64,000 nt of DNA, from assembly GCA_011032825.1 (NCBI GenBank), contig JAADJZ010000007.1:248001-312000 (forward strand), given 5' to 3'. How positions within the stretch are numbered: the stretch's first letter is position 1; every line of letters begins with the position of its first letter. Source of the DNA: Massariosphaeria phaeospora. Its lineage: Eukaryota; Ascomycota; Dothideomycetes; Pleosporales. This document shows, one piece after another, positions 55,756 through 64,000 of the stretch. The position numbers were made by a program, and so were the translations under genes. The notes under the pieces were generated by a model. It saw only the letters and a program-made list of their open reading frames with translations, was not told the DNA's origin and made no database searches.

Positions 55756-56048
55756 GGTGTTGCCAAGAGATTTCCGGCTACTCGGTAATATCGGCTACTT
55801 GGTAATTTTTTACGTTAACGTTGTTATATAGTTAGATAAAACTATTTTTAACTTAGAAATTTAAGTTAAAAATTTAAACGTATTTAGAGCTAGTTTAAGA
55901 TAGTAGCTATACTAGTATATAATAGAAAATATGCTATACTTTATTATCTAACCTAACTTGATCTAAGTCTCTTGGCGGGCAATGCTAACCTATATACGTT
56001 AGACCTAGGCTATCTCTCGCTACCCAAGTCCGGATGACCTGCTGCCTG
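55756..56048 (-). repeat. Right terminal inverted repeat of the large element
   Basis: Counterpart of 50300-50642. This arm keeps more G+C (e.g. CCGGCTACTCGGTAATATCGG at 55773 on) than the left arm, so it is closer to the unmutated ancestor. Confidence 0.78.
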
Positions 56049-56118
56049 CGCCAAAACATCAGAGGTCGAACAGCGTAAACAGCAAACACGCCTTTAACGC
56101 GTACCAAACAACAAAGCA

Positions 56119-56482
56119 ATGGCCTCCCAACTCCCCGCTGCCTCCCAAGAGGTCAAGCGCAAAGCCGCGCGCGAAGTCATCGACATCCTCCACGAGATCG
56201 CGACACTGCTGGTACTACAAACCACCCTCTCGTCCCAAAACGCCCAACTCTGAACAGAAATAGAACACCCACCTCGACCGCCAGCAGCTCTCCTACTGCG
56301 TCTCACTAATCGAAAACGGCGCAAATCCAGAGGCATTAGCGGTACGTGAGACACGACTGCTCCATGTCGCGCGCGCTTCATCAGTCTAACACCGCATGCA
56401 GAATGTGATACGGAAACTCCGAGAAGACTTCGCACAGGGCTCGAGCGAGGAGGGCGAGGAAGAGGAAGCAGTGGCGCGTTGA
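56119..56482 (+). CDS. MZT1: Mitotic-spindle organising protein 1 (MOZART1)
   Basis: MZT1 binds gamma-tubulin complex proteins and is needed to activate gamma-tubulin complexes at spindle poles. Three exons (56119-56211, 56264-56341 and 56402-56482) give 83 residues, the usual size (about 70-90). The core reads [13 protein letters not shown], then [19 protein letters not shown], then [16 protein letters not shown], matching the family's three short helices. An acidic tail ([13 protein letters not shown]) follows. Introns are 52 and 60 nt with standard ends; the exon joins were placed by the family motifs and all keep frame. The ATG lies about 70 bp from the right end of the RIP-mutated transposon, so the promoter was probably cut or replaced by it, or is very compact. 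Confidence 0.9.
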
Positions 56483-57025
56483 CGGCTCGTACGAGACCTC
56501 GGGAGATTTCCGTTTAGCGCCACGGAGACACGACACGTTCACATGTTTGGTTGTACAAACCCGTATTCGTCCAGCGGTCGGCTTCACATTCACGGCCACG
56601 AGACAACATAGCGTACTAGACGGAAAGCCAGGTTGCTTAGCTGTCTGGTGCGTACAAATGGTTCGCTGGCACGGATTGGCAAATCCGATCTCTTATCGGG
56701 GAGCTGAGGGAGGGTATCTGCGGGGTAGTCTATGCGAACTCGCCCAGGACAACAGGTGCAGATGCCAAGGTGTGAATGCATGGTTATCAGTATCCTAACT
56801 CATGACGCGATAAGGTGTGCTAGCGAACCTGGATGCGAGCACCATCACTATGGAGAGCATGCGGATGCGCCGGGTAGGCGGGACGAACGCAATCTATGCT
56901 GGGGACGACATGTGAATGGGATGAATAGCTGTACTGAAAGCACTTGCTGCAAAAGTGAGGGTATCTTGAATTTCTGAATACGAACAAGTAGAAAACTGAC
57001 GTGAGCTGGGGTATCGTAGTCCCTA
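56483..57025. other. Intergenic between convergent MZT1 and GNAT genes
   Basis: These 543 bp contain the two 3' ends. Nothing was recognised. Confidence 0.45.
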
Positions 57026-58027
57026 CTATCTGCTTCCCCAGGTTGGACTCGACCTGCGCTGTCTGAAGTTGCCCTTCTCGTCTGCGACCTTCTCCAGTGC
57101 CTTCTCTGCCTTTGCTTCTTTCTCGCTGATGTAGCCGTTGTAAAGGTTTGGTAGAATTCGCTTTGAATCTGGATAGGAGTCAATCGCTTGCTCATGCAGT
57201 TTCAGGAATGGAAACTTACTGGCGTGGTGCTGATCAAAAACAATACCATCAGAACCTCTCTCCCCTGCGATTTTGACAGCTTCCTCAAGTAAACCTTCGC
57301 CGATGCCTTTCCCTCGGTATTTGTATTTGACAGTCCAGGCTCTCACGATTGCTTTGCCTCGCCGTCTCCTGCCACCACCCCGTTTCTTGCCAGCATCGTT
57401 CTCTGCCGCCCAGCCCAAAACCAGAGCGCCAATCACCTCTTCGCCCCACTTGACAATGATGAGCCTGTCCTCTCCAAGCCACTCCCAGCTGATATCTTCA
57501 GCCAAGTTGATGTATCCAGCAGCAGCCCATCGCACGGCCACCAGAAAAGCCATTGTAATTCCGCCAACGGTAGTACCGAGAACAAGGATATCGTCGTACG
57601 CACGCCACATGTACTGCATCACTATGGCCACAACCAGGAAATAGCCCGCTAGATTCGCCGGGTGGAAGATGAGCATTTTGCTGGTGATCTGTCGTTGTTG
57701 CGCCACAGAATCGGCAACGAGATGCAGGCCGTCCACGCGGTCATCTTCAAACTCCGCAGTGTATGTAGTGAGGGACGGTAGACCGTCAGTGCGCAGTGTC
57801 GGCGCCGGCAAGGGTTCCATAGACATTATTTCGGTTTCTGCGGGCGAAGGGTAGGGGTTATAGTTTGACGGTATGGTCGAGAAGGAGAGCGGTGACGGTG
57901 GTGGGAGTAGCAAGTGGGAGTTGCTGGCGCGGAAGTAGTTCGGGGTGAGTAACGGCGAGGGTAGATCAGGATCAATCCTTAGATTTGCGCTGAGTGAAGT
58001 GAGGAACGCTGCAAAAAGATCAGCCAT
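57026..58027 (-). CDS. Membrane-anchored GNAT-family N-acetyltransferase
   Basis: A single-exon protein of 333 residues. The N-terminal 110 are Pro/Ser-rich and probably disordered. Two hydrophobic segments (about residues 123-142, GYFLVVAIVMQYMW, and 147-168, ILVLGTTVGGITMAFLVAV) can span a membrane and lie at the front of the acetyltransferase fold. The acetyl-CoA motif appears as VKYKYRGKGIGEGLLEEAV (RxxGxG, about residues 235-250), and a KFPFLKLHEQAI strand follows. An Arg/Lys-rich insertion (KKRGGGRRRRGK) sits before it. Related membrane GNATs occur widely in ascomycetes; the substrate is unknown to me. The first ATG gives MADLFAAFLTSLSANL, with no signal-peptide cleavage site. Confidence 0.78.
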   Translation of the reverse strand: MADLFAAFLTSLSANLRIDPDLPSPLLTPNYFRASNSHLLLPPPSPLSFSTIPSNYNPYPSPAETEIMSMEPLPAPTLRTDGLPSLTTYTAEFEDDRVDGLHLVADSVAQQRQITSKMLIFHPANLAGYFLVVAIVMQYMWRAYDDILVLGTTVGGITMAFLVAVRWAAAGYINLAEDISWEWLGEDRLIIVKWGEEVIGALVLGWAAENDAGKKRGGGRRRRGKAIVRAWTVKYKYRGKGIGEGLLEEAVKIAGERGSDGIVFDQHHASKFPFLKLHEQAIDSYPDSKRILPNLYNGYISEKEAKAEKALEKVADEKGNFRQRRSSPTWGSR

Positions 58028-60043
58028 GATATGTGACTTTTAAGGGTGCAAGCGCGAGGAATTGAGGCCCATGTCGTTCAGTCCCACTCCTTCACTCGAA
58101 GTTGGGGCACACGACCAGACGAAAATTGTGAAAGCAACTCACCAGCACTTGTTCGAAATCCGGGAACCGTGGGAATCAGCTTGTTTGTATTCGAATAATG
58201 GTTGACAATCACACCCTCTGTTCCCAAAAATCGTTGTGGAAGTAGTGTCGACGACGGACCAGGAGGAACTTTGAGATGGCTCGGAGGAAGCTGGCGACCC
58301 ATTGTGCTAAGTACCCGTCCGCTACCAAAGGAAAATCTCAATGCAATTACATAAACGACACAGAAGCCACACACAAAAACGGGCTAAATAGATCGTGTTC
58401 GGGCAAACGGCGCTATTGGATAGCAAGAAGAGTAGAAATAAGAGAAGGGTAATACGGGGAAATATTATGAGCCTTTGGGCACAGGAAAAGAGGCAGAGTT
58501 AATGGGAAACGTGCAGTCAAGTATTGGCTCTGGGCCAAGGCCGCACGTCGAGGCAGATCGTCGAGGCCTTGCGGCGGTAAGCTGATTGGCCGCGGGCCTC
58601 GACGACGATAAGCATGCTGCTGAAGCCACTCCGAGCCAGAGACTCCCGTCTGGACCAGCAGCAAGCCAGTCGCATCTTCGCATCCTTCCGCCAACCCTCA
58701 TGTGAGCAGGGCATGCGGGATCCGGCTCTTCACATGCGTCACCGAACCAGATCTACTCGTCCCAGCAGACACTGATCCCGACAGGCCAAAACGATGTGCG
58801 CTGAAGCTTCTGCCATCGTCATGTCAAAGAAAAAAAACCCTGCCGCGAGTGTGGATCTTCCAACAGCCATCAGATCTGATGCCAACCGCCTCCCAGCACA
58901 GGGCAACGCTACGCGAGCCTCAATCAATCTCTGACAGGCGCCCCCCAGTTCGCTCCGAACTCTGCACAACCCTGCAACATGAAACGGAACCAAAGCGAAC
59001 CAAAACAGCCCCTCGAGTCTCAGACCGCCTTGACGCCATCCGCACCCGCGACCCCACAATGCAATGCCCGATGACTTCAATGCTCCCTCCCGTTTTCGCA
59101 CAGCCAAGCTCATGCTGCCCGCACTTTCGCAGCCTTATGAATTGCTGAAAGAAGCTGAGCAGTAGCGCTGAGTATGTGCCAACTATACACCATGTAACTT
59201 CAGCCGAAGTGCAGCCGAAGTGCGTTGGAGGCAGTTGGAGGCGGTTCGTTGCCGGACTCAACTTACGTACGCGCTGACTTTGAGTGGGCCACGAAGTCTC
59301 TTTCCTCCACCCGGCAAAACAATCCTTCGCCGCATTGAACGGCGGGCATGTTTCGGACATCTGCAGGATATTGCTCGATGCTTCACCATGCCGTAAGAGG
59401 CGAGGATGCACGACGGGCTCAAGATGACCAGCTCAAGGGTTGCCCCATTTGAAGTCACCCCACATAATTAGAGTGAATACATATATATAGGTCGATCTAT
59501 AGCCCTGACTTTTTGAATGTTTGTATATCTATGCGTTGCCCCACCAAAGGCCCTAAAGGACCTCAACGAGCTGGTTATCCCTAGAGAACATAAGAAGAGC
59601 CACATGTTTCGACCACCAATCACTGATATTAGCTACTAGTCTCCACCTTCAAGAATCTTTCAAAGCACAGGACACGAAAATAAATCAATAGCGCTCAAGA
59701 TCGTGCCAGCCATACTTGACCGCACATAACACTCCTCTCACATGAGCGGCTTCCGCCCCACAGGCATTCGTGGTCCATCCTCGACACGAGAACGCCTGCA
59801 CGTCTACCTCCAGCACATACGTTACCGTGAATGTCACGATAACTCAGGAGACCTGAACCAGGCAGGCCCGTGTCTTTCGATATATCTTCGAAGAGCCACG
59901 AACGGTGAAGGGGGTGATTGATTTCCTAAACCAATATCCCTATCGCGGCGTCAACAAGCAATAGAGTGGAGAGTATGTTGGACTAGGCCGATACCCTGCA
60001 CAGGAGGGCATAATGGGGCACTCATGCATGTGTGCCCTACGGC
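58028..60043. other. 2 kb intergenic, GNAT to HAL4-type kinase 3' end
   Basis: Both flanking genes are on the minus strand. A short minus-strand frame (58303-58078) starts MGRQLPPSHLKV but has no recognisable motif or clear splice partner. The rest shows nothing I can identify. Confidence 0.4.
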
Positions 60044-62521
60044 TCACTTCTTCTGCTGTGTAGGAGGCGCCGAACCGACACCCGCCCCTGGCTCGAGTGT
60101 ATGCTCGTGGTTCTCCACTCTACAGACTCGTCCGCCCTCCTCTTGGGAACACACTTGACTGCTAACCACCCATTTATCTGCACGGATTTCATCCATGGTG
60201 GCACGCTTCTTTGGATCGATTTCCAGCATCTTACTAACGATATGCCTGCTTTCACGAGGTAAGAGCCGTAGGAGCCTCCATGGACCCTGGATCACTTGGG
60301 GTGGTTGTTGCTCCTTGTCCTGGCCGGAATTTAAACGAGGAGCGTCGCTCCGATGGTGGTGGTGATGGAGCGGACCTTGACTTGAAGGCAGATTCGTCGA
60401 AGGCTCGGACTGTGGCCCTGTTTGGGGACGGTCATCGCCCGCAGCAGCAGAAAGGTCAAGGGCCGACTTGGAAGAATGTGTGGATTTAGGGCCGTCGTTA
60501 GGTGGAGCGACGAAGAGCTTGTAGGAATTGTCGGACACACGTGGCTGCTTCCAGGGAAAACGGCGTAACGTCATACAGCAGAAGATTATAGCCAGGGACC
60601 AGATATCGGTCGGTTGTGGGTCATACTTCGAGAGGTCATAGACTTCCGGGGCCAGATAGGGATCAGAGCCAACAATGCCTGAACAGCATTAGTGATGCAT
60701 TAGAGAGGATGAGGCAACCGTCACTTACCACTCGCAAGAACGATTTCGTTCTCAAAAGGATAGCGGAACACCGTAGCACTTCCAAAGTCGATAATTTTCA
60801 TGATCCCGTGCTCATTCACAACAACGTTGTCCAACTTCAGATCTCTGTGTGCCAGGCCCATGCCGTGCAGGTACGCTACTCCGTTCAGTATCTGGAGCGT
60901 ACAGCAATTAATTTCCTCGCGGCTCATCTTCCCTGTCATAACAATCGCGAATAAATCGAATGGTGCATATTCCATCACCACATAATAATTACCCTTTTCG
61001 TTGACCAAGTCCATAGTCTCAATAATGTTGCCGTGGTGTAAAGTTGATCCTATGCAAAATTCGGCTGTAACTTTCTTGTTGTAGTCCTTTTGGGATTCAT
61101 ATGAATGTTTTGGTCTGAACTGTTTGACAGCAAATGTCACTCCGTCACTACTTCGCTTCATCAGACGGACCGATCCACCCGCACCGGATCCTAGAACTTT
61201 TCCGAACTTTCCATATTTGCTTTCCAGTCCATGATCGTCTGCAAAGGGAATACTGACAGAGCCACGTGATATTGGTGGTGTCATCGTGTCAGTCTTCTTG
61301 GATTTGCTTGCTTTCTGTGTTTTCACAGAAGGAGCGGGGGACTTTGCGCGTTTCTCTTTATCCTTGTGCTTGTTGCCACCGAGTTTGAAAAAACGTTTTA
61401 GTTCGGACATGGAACTGTGGCCATGTTGTTTACCGATCGTAGAGCGTGCATCACTGTCATCTGCAATGGTCTGTTTCGAACTGCCACCAAAGAAACTAGA
61501 TCTCTTTTCTTCTTTCGCTGCTATTTCAGAAGCGCTACCCCGAGACCGAGGTAAATTGGTAGAAGGCGCGGAAGCCGAATGATTATGATGTTTCCGATGA
61601 TCCCGGCTACCGAAGACAAATCTTGCATCAAGAGCTTCAAGGTTTTTAGGCTGTGGTAGACGCTTGGAACGAGAATAGGGATCGTCTTTATCACCTGCTG
61701 GCGTGAAGTGCCTCCCATGCGCAGGCGTGGAAGTTCCCGGGGTATTCGATGCTGGAGTCCGGTTCCCGCCCGATCCGGACGGGCTTATATCTCTGGAAGC
61801 AGGTAGGGAATCACCTGTAGGGCCGATGGTGAATACCGGAGTGTGCTTTGGGTGTGCGCCTACCACGCCCGCCATATCTGAAACCGACGCTGGTCGTGGG
61901 GATGCTTGAGGAGAGGGCCGGGGAGAGCGCGACACAGCTAGGGATTGAGGTCGCCTTCCAGAATCATGTACCGCATCCATGGACGTAGGCGGAGGCTCAT
62001 GCGGGGGAGACACCTGTGGAGTCATCATGGCCGGATCGCTGGGCTTCCTCCTATCTTCAGCAGCTACACCAGGTCTACCATCGTGCGAAGACGTGCCTGC
62101 AGGTGTTAGTGGTGGTGAATGCATAGCGGACGCAGGAGGTGATGGGCGAGCGCCGATTCCAGCGCGGTATGTAGAGTGCCCAGAGGGTGTTCGTGTCGCG
62201 GAAGAGGGCGAGGGAGCCTGTAGAGCGGATTAGTTCCCGATTCAGCCATTGTTTGTGAGATTGCATGCGTACTCGAGATGGGGGTAGCGAGACCGGCTCG
62301 AAGGAGAAATTCTCCATGCGCTTGGCTTGACATTTGGATTTCTGTATAGTCATGGATAGGGAACGCATCTCTTCTTCGACCTCGGGGCTGGGTGGTTCCC
62401 GGGACTGTGCCCCGGGTCCCGTGAGAGACGATACATGCTGTAGGGCGGCTTCCGATGGGATCTCTCGGTCGACGTCGCTGAAACGCACCGCCTGCGGCTG
62501 GTCTTGCGGCGTGGAGGACAT
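60044..62521 (-). CDS. HAL4/SAT4-type serine/threonine kinase
   Basis: Kinases of the Npr/Hal group (yeast HAL4/SAT4, HAL5) control plasma-membrane transporters, notably potassium uptake. Three exons (62521-62273, 62217-60729 and 60678-60044) give about 790 residues. The first 410 are Ser/Pro-rich and disordered. The kinase domain starts at [19 protein letters not shown] (glycine loop), followed by the VAIK-equivalent FAVKQF, then [12 protein letters not shown] (catalytic loop), DFGSA, and [10 protein letters not shown] across the last junction. All catalytic residues are present. A low-complexity insertion of about 80 residues (with HHHHH and SSQGPL) interrupts the C-lobe before [21 protein letters not shown], as is common in this subfamily. 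The choice of HAL4 over a related kinase is by subfamily resemblance. Confidence 0.85.
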
Positions 62522-63451
62522 GGTGGTTTGTGGAAGCAGTAGATCTGGACAGAAATGGTCGACCCCACAAAGAATAATGGCAAAACACTCCCGAGGGCTT
62601 GGTCGAGGGTCTCACAGCGGACGCAAGCTGAGGATATCTGGTCGTCGGAATGTTTGATGTCAAGCTTTGCTCCTTCCCAACGCGGTTCCAATACGACCTG
62701 GATAGCAACGGTATCCACGGACGAACTTGACGGACTCAGAGAGGGTTGCAGCGTGCGGTAAGAGCGAGAGCGTCTGTGCAGCGAAAAATATGGAGGTCTG
62801 GCTACAAGAGGCGCGAAGTCGTCATGTACACGAGATGGAGCGAATGGCTGCCCCGCGATGGCTGCCGAGCGCGAGGTAACACCGAAGTCGAGGGGCGGAA
62901 GCACCGGAATCGCCGCGACGACGGCACGACCGAAGGCTCCAGGCACGAAGCTTCGAAGGGGCCGGGTAGCTGCCTTCGATGATGCGGAAGGCTCTGCACG
63001 GTGTGACGAGGTCGAGACAGGCGCACATGGGGACGAAAGGGCAGCGATAACATCGTCGGCGTGCTTGGCGTCATATGTAAGCACAAGCGCCGCGCATCAA
63101 TCAATCAATCAACCACACGCCTCGCCCATTGCATCGCCCTCGTCACTCAATCGCGCCAGCTAGACCCGCCCTCTGTCCTCAGCTCTCAGCAGACCTGCTG
63201 TGGGACCCAGCTCTCGCCCCACCTCCCATCCGCTATTGCTGCCCACCGCCACCCCTCCGCGGCCGCACCAGCATTGATTTAGCACCCACCCCTCGTCGCC
63301 TCGTGCCTCCGTTCCGCCCGCTTAGCCGCTGCTTTCGTCACCCAGCAAGAAATTTCTGACCTGCAAGAGTTTTGCTGCCCCTCCCAATCACTTCTGTTTT
63401 TGGACCGTGATTTAACGCGCTTTTTGGATAGTGCGACGACCCGGACGCAGG
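62522..63451. promoter_or_regulatory. Divergent promoter region, kinase/SVF1
   Basis: This 930-bp stretch separates two divergent starts. A long minus-strand frame (63084-62350) runs through it and overlaps the kinase's first exon in another frame; it is probably chance or leader sequence. The pyrimidine-rich part near 63120-63300 fits a fungal SVF1 promoter or leader. Confidence 0.45.
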
Positions 63452-64000
63452 ATGTTCAACTGGGCCAAGTCAACGTCAGTCCACAGCCCTACGCCCGCCG
63501 CCTTCTTTCTACACGCAGCTATGACCCTGCGCAGCTCCTGCCCCTCCTCACCTGTCTTGTCCATGCGGTGCCGCTGCTCGTAGACTTACTTTGCCCAGGT
63601 TGGCCTCCGTCGCCGGCACCCAGGAACCTGAGTATGGCCCCGATGCTATCCAGCCGGTGGGCAAGAATGAGGGTGATCCGCCCTATACCGAGCTGACCAA
63701 GAACGACATGAGGTGGATCCTCAGCGAATGGACCAGCGTCGAGACGCAGACCTTCTACTACAACGCAGATAATGGTTATAGTGGGTTCGTGCAGCTGATA
63801 TACAGCAACGTAGCGTAAGAGGAACGATCTCAACCAGTATGACAGGCTTGCTAAGTACTTATTCATTGCAGAGGACTACGCGTTACCTGCCAGTTCAGTT
63901 GTAAGGTCTTCTTTCCCAATAACGAAAAACCCGCCATCTGGTCCAGTGATGCCCTTTCCAACCACGGCTTCGATGACGAGCAGGTCTCCTTCTACGCCGA
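63452..64000 (+). CDS. SVF1: Survival factor 1 (3' end outside window)
   Basis: Svf1 is a lipocalin-like protein that supports survival under oxidative and cold stress and has been linked to ceramide movement from the ER to the Golgi in yeast. Exons are 63452-63474, 63599-63814 and 63872 to the window edge. They give MFNWAKSTLASVAGTQEPEY, then PPYTELTKNDMRWI, VETQTFYYNADNGYSGFVQL, IYSNVAGLRVTCQFSCK and WSSDALSNHGFDDEQVSFYA. These match the N-terminal half of the family closely. The first exon is 23 nt and uses a GTCAGT donor. About the first 120 residues are visible out of roughly 380. Confidence 0.92.

Larger units (their letters stand above)
50300..56048. mobile_element. RIP-mutated DNA transposon with long inverted ends (Mutator-like?)
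   Basis: An AT-rich island of about 5.75 kb. Its two ends are inverted copies: TCATCCGAACTTAGGTAGCG at the left (from 50311) matches the reverse strand at the right, TCATCCGGACTTGGGTAGCG (56037 going down), differing only as C-to-T/G-to-A. A perfect 9-bp direct repeat, CGCCAAAAC, flanks it (50291-50299 and 56049-56057). Long inverted ends and a 9-bp target duplication fit Mutator-like elements; this is inference because no transposase can be read. The interior has lost coding capacity and is full of TA-rich triplets, as RIP leaves it. Three smaller elements are nested inside. The right end is 70 bp before the MZT1 ATG. Confidence 0.8.

Noticed and set aside
58078..58303. A 75-residue minus-strand frame starting MGRQLPPSHLKV
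   Set aside because: Too short, with no motif. A possible donor exists but I found no convincing second exon.
62350..63084. A 244-codon minus-strand frame upstream of and overlapping the kinase's first exon
   Set aside because: Low-complexity Ser/Arg/Pro composition, no motif, and it overlaps the well-supported kinase exon in another frame on the same strand.
1..64000. tRNA, rRNA and snRNA genes
   Set aside because: Looked for cloverleaf-like arms and the conserved GGTTCGA-type loop in the gene-poor stretches by eye and found none convincing. A covariance-model search would decide.

Overview
The window is nuclear DNA from a filamentous ascomycete (Pezizomycotina, probably Dothideomycetes; the class is inference). 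The evidence is about twenty protein genes with short 45-80 nt GT-AG introns, many with a CTAAC/CTGAC-like branch site, a fungal-type Dicer, a KEI1-type sphingolipid gene, and a transposon island with C-to-T changes typical of repeat-induced point mutation (RIP). Splice sites were assigned by eye: frame had to be kept and family motifs had to join across the junctions. No rRNA, tRNA or CRISPR array was recognised.

Layout. 1-13 kb: tubulin cofactor D (5' end outside the window), an F-box protein, SEC1 and SUV3 (divergent pair), and KEI1. 13-18 kb: a small metabolic group of a short-chain dehydrogenase with a broken frame and an altered active site, a decayed MFS transporter and an intact aldehyde dehydrogenase. 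18.9-24 kb: a dense block of U1A/U2B''-type snRNP protein, V-ATPase subunit D (VMA8) and SYF1. 24-28 kb: mostly gene-poor, with one small four-exon gene. 28-35.9 kb: DCL1, TAP42 and the GDSL esterase IAH1. 38.5-41.8 kb: TSC1 (hamartin). 44.8-50 kb: a DUF2293 protein with SUMO-interaction-like motifs, a LYR-motif protein, a CCDC25 homologue and a small hydrophilic protein. 50.3-56.05 kb: an AT-rich transposon island. 56.1-64 kb: MZT1, a membrane GNAT, a HAL4/SAT4-type kinase and the start of SVF1.

Two things stand out. First, the island is a nest. A roughly 5.7 kb element with long terminal inverted repeats is flanked by a perfect 9-bp direct repeat and is heavily RIP-mutated. It contains a 424-bp AT-rich element flanked by TA. 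It also contains two GC-rich elements of about 660 bp that were not mutated, each with long terminal inverted repeats and a perfect 8-bp target duplication. These must have landed after RIP of the host element. The nest ends about 70 bp before the MZT1 start codon.

Second, three genes need micro-exons of 7, 11 and 10 nt to give intact conserved proteins (U1A-type protein, VMA8, IAH1). Two others (SYF1, TSC1) hold 54-nt introns with no in-frame stop, so retention would add 18 residues without a frameshift. Most other genes are housekeeping functions in splicing, vesicle transport, mitochondrial RNA turnover, TOR signalling and the cytoskeleton. They form no evident pathway together.
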